A stretch of DNA of 64,000 bases from Melastoma dodecandrum. Its lineage: Eukaryota > Streptophyta > Magnoliopsida > Myrtales > Melastomataceae. This document shows positions 51,316 through 60,793 of the stretch, piece by piece; position 1 is the stretch's first letter, and every line of letters starts with the position of its first letter. The stretch is from positions 186,001 through 250,000 of the forward strand of contig JARUPY010000310.1 in NCBI GenBank assembly GCA_029817715.1, given 5' to 3'. The notes below the pieces were generated by a model. It searched no databases, was not told the origin of the DNA, and was given only the letters and a program-made list of their open reading frames with translations. Made by a program: the position numbers and the translations under genes.

Positions 51316-51501
51316 GAGGATCTAGGAGGATCCTGGTTTTTTGATGAAAACTCATTTGAGGACGAATCCCTAAGTTGGGATGCGGCTGTGGTCTGTGGAG
51401 GACTCCTAGGTGGCATCAACCATGATGACAAGCGCCAGATTGAGTTTTTCGCGAGAAAGACCGTTGAGTACATCAAAGATCTGGAGTATAAGCTATCGAT
51501 T

Positions 51502-52509
51502 ATGGCTTCAGGTGAGGAAGAGCTGTCTCGAGTTGAGAAAGAAAGGCAGCAGATATTCTCCACAACAATGTCAATAATACCGTGGGAAGTTAGAGAATAT
51601 AACGTCCCTAAGGTAGTAGTGGACATGAGTGAATCCTCGCTTGAGGAGAACACTGTACTTCAACCGTATCTACACTGGATATCGGGGAAGTGGCCGTCTC
51701 TGAGAATTCACTCAGATATGGTGGGAGTAGCAGCGCCTTATGTATACGCTGGGTTTGTGGACATACTGGAGATTGACAGATCAGAACCAGAGTGTATGGA
51801 ACCACTACCTATGTTGGTGAGGTATGTACTCGGATGCCTAGGCTACGGACCAAAGTATGCCACGGCATTGATTACTAGCACGTTAAGGGAGGAAGAAGAC
51901 CATCCGCAGTATGGGAAGGTGATCCTTCAGAATCTGCCGGTATGGGATATCCATCCTTGTGAAAGTAGACGTCTGGTGGAACCCCAACGACAAGACCTCG
52001 ATCAGAGAGGTTTATGGCGGAAGTATTACAAGGACAAAACTGTCCGAAAAGCCATAAAGGTTGAGTTCCTTAAGGACGTGTTGGAGCATGTTTTAGCCCG
52101 CAAGGACGAGTATTACGTGCTCTGTGATGGTATAATCATCGTCACGATTCTTCGGTCAAATCTAAGCCTGATAGACGAACAAGCAGGAGACCGAGGATGG
52201 CAGAGAATGCTCGACCTTCTGGATAGTTTCTGGAGGCGAGAAAACTCTGAGCTGCACCTCCGAACCGATACCTTCGAGGTTTGGAGAAAGATTGCTGATT
52301 TCACCGACAAAACCTTGAATCAGCAAATCGAGCATGATGAGAGAGCCCAACAAATATCACGACAAATTCTTGAAGCAGTTCAAGACCAGCCGGGACTCTC
52401 AGAGAAAGAAGGAGTTGGCGAAACTTCAAACGCCAACAAAAAGGAAGGAGTCTCCCAAGATAGTGCGCCAATGCAGACGGGAGAAGACAACTGCATAAAG
52501 TTAGACTAG
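51502..52509 (+). CDS. ORF4, unknown; position of a caulimovirid transactivator
   Basis: 335 residues from the ATG at 51502, but the frame is open back to the TAA at 51313-51315 and is the same frame as ORF3. The upstream part (KRQIEFFARKTVEYIKDLEY) looks like coding sequence. The body contains WISGKWPSLRIHSDMVG, MLVRYVLGCLGYGPKYATAL, LPVWDIHPCESRRLVEP and a helical C-terminal half (WQRMLDLLDSFWRRENSEL, HDERAQQISRQILEAVQDQ). I recognise no domain. By position, after pol and before the promoter, it is where transactivator/viroplasmin genes lie in several caulimovirid genera, but this is inference only. Confidence 0.6.
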   Translation: MASGEEELSRVEKERQQIFSTTMSIIPWEVREYNVPKVVVDMSESSLEENTVLQPYLHWISGKWPSLRIHSDMVGVAAPYVYAGFVDILEIDRSEPECMEPLPMLVRYVLGCLGYGPKYATALITSTLREEEDHPQYGKVILQNLPVWDIHPCESRRLVEPQRQDLDQRGLWRKYYKDKTVRKAIKVEFLKDVLEHVLARKDEYYVLCDGIIIVTILRSNLSLIDEQAGDRGWQRMLDLLDSFWRRENSELHLRTDTFEVWRKIADFTDKTLNQQIEHDERAQQISRQILEAVQDQPGLSEKEGVGETSNANKKEGVSQDSAPMQTGEDNCIKLD

Positions 52510-52612
52510 GACATTTTTGTCGGTCATTAGGACCCCACTAACTTTTTGCAACAGTTTAGATTCCTTTTACTTTTGAGCTGGCAAACAGTGCATAGGCACC
52601 AGCTCCTTTGTG

Positions 52613-52620
52613 TATATATT
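52613..52620 (+). promoter_or_regulatory. TATA box of the pararetrovirus-like unit
   Basis: TATATATT about 100 bases after the ORF4 stop, followed by a stretch of about 490 bases without a long ORF that reads like a transcript leader (AGAAATTCTCTCTCAAAAACTCTGAGG). The layout matches the pregenomic promoter and leader of caulimovirids, upstream of the tRNA primer site. Confidence 0.55.
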
Positions 52621-53107
52621 CACAAGCCTTCTGCCTCATTTGGGGAGGCGAATCAAATAGAGAAATTCTCTCTCAAAAACTCTGAGGAAGAAAATCTCTG
52701 AATCGTTCTCCGAATACCTTAAGGAACCAAGAGTAAGGTGGTTAGAATTAATCAACATTGGTTGAAACTAACGGAAGGTCAGATCGAAAGATCAAGAACC
52801 TTGCAAGGAGTATAGCCTTGGGCTGAAACCTTGGATAAGGAGTGTCTATATAAGACCCTCAGTGTAAGGGCATTGGAATGACACAGAAGAGCCTCTCCAG
52901 TTTGCGGATACGTTCGCTGAATTCTCTAGTTTGAGAATTGTGCTTCTCTTGGATCTCTATTGTTGCGGAAGCTTGGTGAACCCTCTGAGCAACCCACTGA
53001 GTTAAGGTATGATAAACTTTCCGCTGTGTAGTTTATGATAATCTTCATAATCTAATAAGATTGTGAAGGTGGTGCAAAAGCACGACGGTTGCGAAAGCAA
53101 GAGTCTT

Positions 53108-53416
53108 ATGACTGATTGTCCAAATCCCGAGCTCCTACATTTGGATCACGGTGTGGGCAAGGATTCTGCTACTGGACTTCTAAACACTGTAGTAGATCGA
53201 TTGGCAAGTCTCTCAGCGCAAATACAGCAGCTAATGGAGCTTGTGGATAGCTACTCTAAGAAATTAGAAGAGCTGACTCTCTTGCAGAGTGAATTTGAGG
53301 AATATTTCCTTGAAGGTAAATCCAATCTTGGGTTTGCGGCAAGTTCGAGATACTCAAACGAGTATTCGAGGTTGGCAGAACGCCGGCGACAAAGACAACA
53401 AAGAAAATCTTCTTAA
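53108..53416 (+). CDS. Small ORF of the pararetrovirus-like unit, coiled-coil
   Basis: 102 residues from the ATG at 53108. The middle is a likely coiled coil (VVDRLASLSAQIQQLMELVD, then KKLEELTLLQSEFEEYF) and the end is Arg/Gln-rich and basic (RRRQRQQRK). Small coiled-coil virion-associated proteins with basic tails are known in caulimoviruses and badnaviruses. The resemblance is general, so the function is only suggested. It ends 23 bases before the primer site. Confidence 0.5.
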   Translation: MTDCPNPELLHLDHGVGKDSATGLLNTVVDRLASLSAQIQQLMELVDSYSKKLEELTLLQSEFEEYFLEGKSNLGFAASSRYSNEYSRLAERRRQRQQRKSS

Positions 53417-53439
53417 GTTCGATATCTGGTTAAGATTAT

Positions 53440-53451
53440 TGGTATCAGAGC
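53440..53451 (+). other. tRNA-Met primer binding site of the pararetrovirus-like unit
   Basis: TGGTATCAGAGC, exact complement of the plant initiator tRNA-Met 3' end and the conventional nucleotide 1 of caulimovirid genomes. It lies close to the right end of the unit, so the integrated copy is linearised between the primer site and ORF1. Confidence 0.85.
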
Positions 53452-53474
53452 CGCTTAAGAAGAATTAATTTTCT

Positions 53475-53624
53475 GATTGTCTGAGAAAGTTAACCTAGAG
53501 ACTGAGATAATTAGGATAAATTTGAAACAAGTCGAAAGTACAGGCTACCTAGAGATACAATTTAAACTTCAGGATAGATCGGAAAAAACTAGTAAAGTTG
53601 AGGGTATATTTGAAAATTAAGCCC
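53475..53624 (-). repeat. Right terminal inverted repeat of the pararetrovirus-like unit
   Basis: Read inward on the minus strand it begins GGGCTTAATTTTCAAATATA and contains CCGATCTATCC, TTGTATCTCTAGGTAGCC and TTTCAAATTTATCC, mirroring the left end. The segment 53536-53596 gives the best ungapped match to 44989-45049. Confidence 0.72.
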
Positions 53625-53632
53625 AGATTTAT

Positions 53633-53745
53633 TATGTAAAGTTTAATTAATAGGAATTATATTAGGAGGTGAGATTTCGTGAGCATATGCACAGAAGAAG
53701 AAAGCCAAATCGCTGACATCAATATTTTATTTTTCCCCATATGAG
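53633..53745. repeat. Direct repeat on both sides of PIP-like copy 2
   Basis: ATGTAAAGTTTAATTAATAG ... GGAGGTGAGATTTCGTGAGC ... GCACAGAAGAAG occurs here and at 54733-54838. A third partial copy (TATTAGGAGGTGAGATTTCG) lies at 53768-53790. The pattern suggests tandem duplication of the segment that carries the PIP-like gene. Confidence 0.8.
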
Positions 53746-54361
53746 TGAGATTAATTAGTAGGAGTTATATTAGGAGGTGAGATTTCGTGACCTCGGCGTC
53801 CCCAGTAGGCCGATCAACAGTTCTATGTGCGTTGTCAAATAAAGTCTGGCCCACTTGAGAGAGACTTCTATTCCTTTTTCTAAGACCACTTCGGCTGGAT
53901 CCACCTCCTTCCTATTAATATTAATATTATTATTTTATTTTAAGAAACCTAATCCTAATGCAATCTTTTCAAATAGTCTATTCTCTTATTCAATTCTATA
54001 TTTTATAATTCAGTTCAAGTCTCCTCACTCCAAATTAATTATTTGAAAGTCTCTTCTCTCAAATGTAATTTTATCAATTTCATTTACTCGAATACGATAT
54101 ATTTTACGAGGGCTAAATGCATAATCATTGGAACTAATTGATCATTAGTTATTTTATAGATTAACATTTTTTTACATGTAATTATGATAAATATTTTTAC
54201 TAGAGTAAAAAGAATGAACTTTTCACAACTTTTTCACCTTTTGGATTGCACTTCTTTTATGAAAATTTTATAAAATGCTACTTTTAATCAATAATATTAA
54301 TGTTTCAAAAGGGTTATAATGATTTTCATTATAAACTTTTGTCCTTCCTTTCCTCCAAAAG

Positions 54362-54643
54362 ATGCCGAAGCTGTTCGCAAGAATCCTCAGTGTTATGTTC
54401 CTTGTTTTCATTTTACTTGGTGCTTGTATGACCGAGGCTAGGCCCTTTCAAGTCATGAGCTTGTAGAAAGGCATAGACACGACAGAGAATATTGGAGATT
54501 TTGACGGTCTATTTCTTGGATCCGTGGAAGGATCGGGGCCAAGCGCCGAAGGTTGGGACCACGAAGGAGCAAGCAAAGGTGTCGGGCAGGGACTCACCAG
54601 CTTCGGTAATTCGGGTCCTAGCGATGACAGGGATGGGCATTGA
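54362..54643 (+). pseudogene. PIP-like peptide precursor, copy 2, nonsense-broken
   Basis: Near-identical to the intact gene at 41312-41596, including the signal peptide and the C-terminal region, where the motif has drifted to SGPSDDRDGH. Codon 35 is TAG (54464-54466), between the signal peptide and the rest, and one codon is missing near the C-terminus. About 200 bases of proximal promoter, including the TATA-like sequence of copy 1, are deleted upstream. It should make no peptide. Confidence 0.88.
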
Positions 54644-55158
54644 GGAAGATGTACTCATATTGGGTTCAATAATAATAACAGGTCGAATTTATCCATTCAT
54701 CTGCAGTACCACCGAAAGCCCCTTAAAACTTGATTATGTAAAGTTTAATTAATAGGAATTATATTAGGAGGTGAGATTTCGTGAGCATATGCACAGAAGA
54801 AGAAAGACAAATCGCCGACATCAGTATTTTATTTTTTTAGCTTGGCTCGATTTAGAATAGATACAGAATCATGGATAGTGGTCATTTAGACACGTCCCAT
54901 TTTTTCATAATTTTCAGTGAAAAGAATGTAGGGTATCCAGAAACAACCATTAACTAAGAGTATTATGAATTGTCGAACCACATAATGCAGACATGCAGTC
55001 AAAAGTGGAGAATAATTGGTGGTCCTCCGAATCAAAATGATTTTCTTTTTCATTTACATAAATTAAAATAGAACCGCTTAATCGATTGCCCTTTGTCTTT
55101 TATTTGTTGGAATATTTCAGCTAAATGTTTATAAAACAGTTAATATTTAATAATTTAT

Positions 55159-56280
55159 TGAAAGTAATTTACGATCCCAAGTAAATTGAGCATGAAATTC
55201 TAAATAATAAATTGAAATTGAAACAACATTAAATTTAACATAAATATATATCATGTTAAATAGGTTAATAATGTCTATGTTGTTAAGGTAGTTTATTCTA
55301 GAGTCATTGAATTTCATAATCCTCTTTATAAATAGTGGAACATGTAACATTTCAGAATGTATGAAAAAGAAGGAGAAGAAATCTTTTTTTTTTTTTTTTT
55401 TGTAAACGCTCTAATTTCTACTTTAATATCACTAAAAAAAAATTTACAAAAGGAAGATTCTATAGAAGGATAAGAGTCAAAGTTCTATAGAAGTATGGTG
55501 AGCTCTCTTTTCTATCTCACTCATACTGGGATTAATATTATTCATTCTGTGAGTTTACTATCTAGATTCATAAGCAGCCTCGGTAGAACTCATTTCACTT
55601 TAGCAAAAAGAGTTCTACGCTACCTCAAAGGCACATACAAGTGCAGACTAAAGTATGCAAAAGAACAAAAGGATTATGTTATAGTGATGGTACAATAAGC
55701 TTGGATGATCCTAGAAGCACATTGAGATACTTGTTCTGCATTGAAACAAAGTTAATTTCATGGAGTTCAAAGAAGCAAAACATCATTGCTCTCTCATCTA
55801 CAGAAGCTGAGTACATCACAACAATGAGGCATTAAGAGAAGTTGTATGGCTAAGAATGTTACTCCTTAAGCTACAAAAGAAGGTGGACGGGTATACAATA
55901 ATCTTTTGTGATAAACAATCTGCAATTGTAATGACCAAGAATTTGGTTTTTCATACAAGGTACATAGAACTTCATCATCTTCTCATCAGAGAGATGTTCG
56001 AGACTTTTAAAGACTACTTGAACGTCACAAATTAAAAGAGGAGTATTGAAAGTAATTTATGATCCTAAGTAAACAGAACATTAAATTCAAAATAACAAAT
56101 TTGAAATTGAAGAATCATTAAGTATGCTAATAAATCTATGTCATTAAATATGATCATAATGTTTATTTCATTAATATAGTCTACTCGTTTGAATTTCCTA
56201 CTTCTCCCCATGAATAGTTGAGCATGTAACATTTCAGATTGTATGGAAAAGAACGAAAAAAAAAATCATTTTCGCAACCT
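55159..56280 (+). mobile_element. Short internally deleted Ty1/copia element with LTR pair
   Basis: Two direct repeats of about 230 bases start TGAAAGTAATTTAYGATCC at 55159 and 56047 and share AACATGTAACATTTCAGA-type ends. Between them is only the end of pol: an RT tail (THTGINIIHSVSLLSRFI, LRYLKGT) and RNase H (ISWSSKKQNIIALSSTEAEY, CDKQSAIVMTKN) in shifted frames. A purine tract AAAAGAGGAG at 56034-56043 precedes the second repeat, the usual place for a polypurine tract. Everything from gag to most of RT is missing. LTR 3' ends are approximate. Confidence 0.72.
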
Positions 56281-56944
56281 GGACACTCCAAATATCTAAC
56301 TCTTGTTGGAACAGTGGCTCTTAGAAGATTTCAACTATCGTGCAAAAGGTTATCGGCAATACTAAACCTTAATTTCTCGCATCTTCTCCTAACCAACCAA
56401 ATCCTTTTGCATAAGCCCAACAAAATTTACATAAATAAATAGTCACTATGAATGTAACGACGTAACAAATTGAATACCCATTAAAAGGACATTTTCAGGT
56501 GTAAGTGTTATTATTTTATTAAGAATGTTTATATGATATTAACAGTTACTAATAAAGTGTATCTTCGCGTTTGTCTACAAAAAAAATATGACCAAAAAAG
56601 GACATTTATTTTAAATAAAAATCTACATGGTTGATATATCACAAGGAAAGATCCCAAATAAGGTAAGTTGAAAAAGAAATTCACAAAATAAGGTAGGTAG
56701 TTTCGAAATTCCAAAATACAACACCGAAGTCGAACTTATAGAGTTCGACTTTGCCCCAGAAGAAAATCGAACTTATATAGTCCAAAAGGAAGTCGAACTT
56801 TATAAGTTGGATTTCCTTCTTAGGCAAAGTCAAACTTATAGAGTTCATCATCATCATCATTATCCTGATTTTTTGGTAAAGCTGAGTTTATTGACAAACC
56901 CTTGTGACAGTGTTTGCTAAATGCTTGTTGGTTTGTTTGGTTTC
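56281..56944. other. AT-rich spacer, no gene
   Basis: Between the short copia element and the SIRE-type LTR. A motif of the type GTCGAACTTATAGAGTTCGA recurs several times at 56727-56845, forming small near-palindromes. No coding region was recognised. Confidence 0.45.
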
Positions 56945-58918
56945 TGTTGGATCGTTCAGGAATACTAAGAGGGGGGTAAATTAGTGTTTATAACTTTTTC
57001 GCCCTTTTCTCAATGTAAGCGGAAGCGTACTGTAACTCAGCAGAGCGTTTCTCAGAATGAGTTCTGCTTCACTGACACCGTTACGATTTTGTCGAGTAGG
57101 TTTTCGTACGAGTGTTGCGCGATCGTAATGGACACAGTAGTTTATAGTGATTCGGTCTTAATCGACCTACGTCCACTGTTCACTAACAAGGTGATTCCAC
57201 TATATAAAATAGTGGGTGCAAAGAGCCCTTGCACTAGGCGTTTGGTTTTCACAAAGTGAGATTTAGAATCCCGTACAATTGATGATCACCCTGGCAAAGG
57301 TTAGCTCCTCACACAGTGGACGTCTTCTCGTTTTCAGCAGAATGGTGCATTTCATCAGCAGTTGGTAGCTCTATGGATTTCACACAGAACGTTGTTGCTC
57401 ATATGTAAGCCTGTCTATCACTAGACAACGTTATGTCAGAGATTAAGTCCTCAGATAATAATCCTTACAGTGACAGAAAAACTTCTCAGAGAGCAGCTCG
57501 TTTCTGATTCACAGTAGAGGATTGCTTCAGCACGTTGACATTCAGCAGAGGATTTCCACACAGATCTTGTCTCTCCTGGAGATGAGCCTGTAATTGCTTA
57601 AGAGACAACCACGAAGTTGATCACAAAGATCACCACAAAGACCACAAAGATAACTACAAAGACCACTAAGAGAGGGTATCCGTCCTACACTCAGTTCAGA
57701 CGTGCACGGTTACCACAGTTGTGACTCACTGCACTGCACATCAGTGCCTAGGGTGGAATTTCCTACTCCGGCGGCTTCCACGCAGCCGTTCTACTATCTG
57801 TCCCCATTAGTTCGAGACTTCTACACAGCACCCCTGTGCTCGGGAGGACCTTTTTCCACTCTAGCGGCGTTCCCACCTCCGGCTCTACACTGCAGGCACG
57901 AGACTTCTGGCGCGCACCCGCAAGTGCGTGTCTAACTGCTCAAACTCCGTAGGTTCGAGACTTCCCAGCGAAAAGACACGACAAGAATTGCTTTTTGCCG
58001 ATGGGTTAGCAACTGGTTACTGAGTTCAGCAATGGTATTCACCTAGCTTCCTTGAGACGATTCGCCAGCCGCTCGTTAAACACACCGAGGGCACCTAGTT
58101 AAACAGCCTCTCACGACGATTAAAGGATCTGACCTCAGCCCCTTGACACTCTCACACGCAGCTTGCAAGAGAAAGAACCGGGAGACACTTAGCACCTTCC
58201 GTTCTCCATCGACCTCAAAGCTTCACTCAGATCACTCAGGCTTTGGAACCACTCAGACGCACAAAGGCACTTGGATCTGTCGTCCTTAGTCTGATTTTAA
58301 TGGAGAAGAAGGCACAGAAGACGTCCAGGCAATCTTCGAGATTTGTTGCCAAAATTGGCAGCCAGGACTCAGCAACGGTCTGCTGGACCGATCGCTGTGC
58401 TATAGAGAGTAAATACCAACGGTAACTTTCCTCACTTATCTTAATCAGATAATTTATTTCTAATCTTTATAATCTGATCATAATCTTATCTGGTCGATTA
58501 TGATCAAGAAAAATATTTGATTAGATATTTTTGTCCTGTTTCAGCGTAACATTGCTGCAGGATATCAGAAACAAATTTTGTTTCTAAAAATAAAATTGGA
58601 AAGATAATATCATAATATTTAGTTGCCAAAATCTTTATAATGAGGTCATTAAACCACATTTAAATGAATTTGGACACTAGACGAATGATCTGAGATAACG
58701 CAAAACAAAACGTGGGTATTAAAAATTTATTTCCATATTTTCAATATATATTCGTAATATCACAGCAACAACTCACTGTAACATATAACAGTTACCAGCT
58801 GTGATTCAGAAACACATTGCTCAAGCTCATCACTAGGGACAAGCACGTAACTCATGAAACATTACTGCTGACTATGAGTAACATATTGCTTAAGTTCATC
58901 ATCAAAATCAGGTTAACA
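56945..58918 (-). repeat. 3' LTR of the SIRE-type element
   Basis: 1974 bases with matching TGTT/AACA ends. The boundary at 58918 is fixed by the adjacent polypurine tract. The outer boundary at 56945 is the first TGTTGG that pairs with it and is somewhat less sure. No convincing ORF inside. Confidence 0.7.
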
Positions 58919-59282
58919 TTCTCCCCCTTTTTGATGATGACAAAACATTTCTCAGGGATGGAGCTTGAGTCCAATAATCTCCTAACTCCCCCTAAAGCTT
59001 AGCACTGATTTGTTAAGTTAAGGGAAAAACTTGGAAAGCTCCCCCTTAACCCCTTAACTTATTTTTCTCCCCCTTTTTGTCATATCAAAAAGAAAGGATT
59101 AAAGCAAGTAGCAGTGACATTGCTAGTGCAGCAAAAACATGCTGACACCCAAAACAAGCTGACATAGCAGCACATAGTTATTGCGAATCAGCATGATCGA
59201 ACTGTTGCAAAACGAAAACAAATGAGCAGAGACATCTAAAGATAGAGAGGAGAGTAGCTCAATCCTCAGCGGAGAGCATGGC

Positions 59283-60594
59283 TCAATCCTCAATAGTTTC
59301 AAGCAGAGTCTGGATCATCTTTTCCAGGTGTCCAAGTCTCTCAGCAAATGCATCCATCCTCTTAAGAATGGAGCGACGAGTGAAGTTGAGTTCCTCAGCG
59401 AGGAAGTTCTGCACCTTGGAAGAAGAAGGGGATTCATCCTTTGACAGAGTGGCTTCCCGCTCACGTTTAGCACGACGCTGTTTGCCAGTTTCAGCAGTGG
59501 CCTTGCCACGGACAGAAGCAGCGATTTCTCGCTTGGTTGGTTTCTTGATGAATACACCATCAACATATTGGTAGCCCATACTCGCCACAGAGTTAGCACC
59601 AATCACCTTTGTAGTCCAGGTATCTATTTGATTCACAGGAACAACCTGCTCCCCATAAAGCTACAGCAGTGCAGTAATAACGTGTGCAAAAGTAAGTGCC
59701 CTGTTCTCATCCTGAACACAAGAGCCATGTGGCCAAAAATAACACTTCCCAAATTCACATGAATACCTCGCTTGAAATAAACCATCAAATTCCATTCTCT
59801 GGGCATGACAGTATCAATGCTGCCAATACGAGGAGCTAAGTAAGACATTACTGCCTTGTGAAACATCCTGTTGCTAAAGCTCAGCCCAGTGTTTTGCAAA
59901 TATCCGCTGACAGTAACAGCCTCACCGTCATTGATGGTCTGATAAGCCTCTAGTTTTCCCTCATTGATCACCCTCAAATTGTTGAAGGAATCAGAGTTAA
60001 AGATGCGGCAAACATCAAACACAGAGAAGACGAAGACTTTATCATCAACTAGCACCTTGATGTACTTAATGAGGGAATCCTCTTTATAAAAGATAATGTT
60101 GGCATAAAATTCATCGACTTTAGAGATAGAACCTATGCCATCATACTCACAGCAAGACCGCCAGGTCAATTTCTCAAACATCTCAGCAAAGTGCAACTGA
60201 TGTTCAGTGAACTAGTCAAAATGAACACGCTTGCATGCAATAATGTTACGCTTTGCCATGTTACGGCTGGGCATTGTATCATCAGCAAGAATGCGATTTA
60301 CTCTGGTGCAGCTGTTTCTTCCTCAACAGCGAGGGTTTTCTCTGCAGCAACTTCAAAATCGCCAAGAACAGTGGTATCAGCAGCCGAAGCCACATTTTCC
60401 TTAACAGGAACATCAACCGGTGTCTCCTTGGTCTAAGTGACCACAGGAGCAGGGGCATGCAGTAGTGAAAGCCCCCCCTCAGTAACTGGGAGATTCTCCT
60501 GAATGGAGAGTTGCTAGACGGAAGCAGTCATAGCCTGCGATCGTTTCATAGGGTTTCCCTTCCCCTTTGAAGATTTTGCGGATTTGGGTGTCAT
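59283..60594 (-). pseudogene. SIRE extra ORF ('putative plant transposon protein'), degenerate
   Basis: It starts at about 60594 (MTPKSAKSSKGKGNPMKRSQ) and soon meets stops. It then continues in readable blocks at 60196-59633 (MHFAEMFEKLTWRSC ... DKVFVFSVFDVCRIFN ... MPREWNLMVYFKRGIHVNLG) and 59636-59283 (QYVDGVFIKKPTKREI, then a helical end FAERLGHLEKMIQTLLE). The placement between pol and the 3' LTR and the sequence style fit the extra protein of SIRE elements, sometimes described as envelope-like. Its function is not established. Confidence 0.65.
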
Positions 60595-60793
60595 AATCAG
60601 ATTAAGAAGAAGAGAAGGAGGAAGGAGGTAGAGGTTGAAGAAAAGAAGAAGGAAGTTAGGGATTTTACCGTAGGGGTAGTTCCCTTTTTAAAGAATATTT
60701 TATAGAAAGAAATAGAGAAGGAGATGGCACCATAGGAAATTTTATTTTCCTATAAAAAATTTCTTAAAATAGTTAGATGACAATATTATCATC

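Larger units (their letters stand above)
44962..53624 (+). mobile_element. Endogenous pararetrovirus-like unit (Caulimoviridae-like) bounded by TIRs and 8-bp repeats
   Basis: An 8663-base unit. It carries ORFs for coat-like protein with a CCHC knuckle, movement-like/aspartic protease/RT/RNase H, a two-knuckle basic protein, and a further protein, then a TATA box, leader, small ORF and tRNA-Met primer site. This content and size fit a full-length caulimovirid; LTRs and an integrase are absent. The ends are inverted repeats: 44989-45049 matches the inverse of 53536-53596 without gaps at about 44 of 61 positions by hand count, and the outer ends (GGCCT and inverted GGGCT) are in register to one base. 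AGATTTAT flanks both sides (44954-44961, 53625-53632). The main ORFs are long and nearly unbroken, suggesting a young insertion. Genus not assigned. Confidence 0.8.

Noticed and set aside
44962..53624. Ty3/gypsy retrotransposon as the source of the RT-containing ORFs
   Set aside because: No LTRs and no integrase; RNase H is followed by other ORFs, and a tRNA-Met site lies at the far end, as in pararetroviruses.
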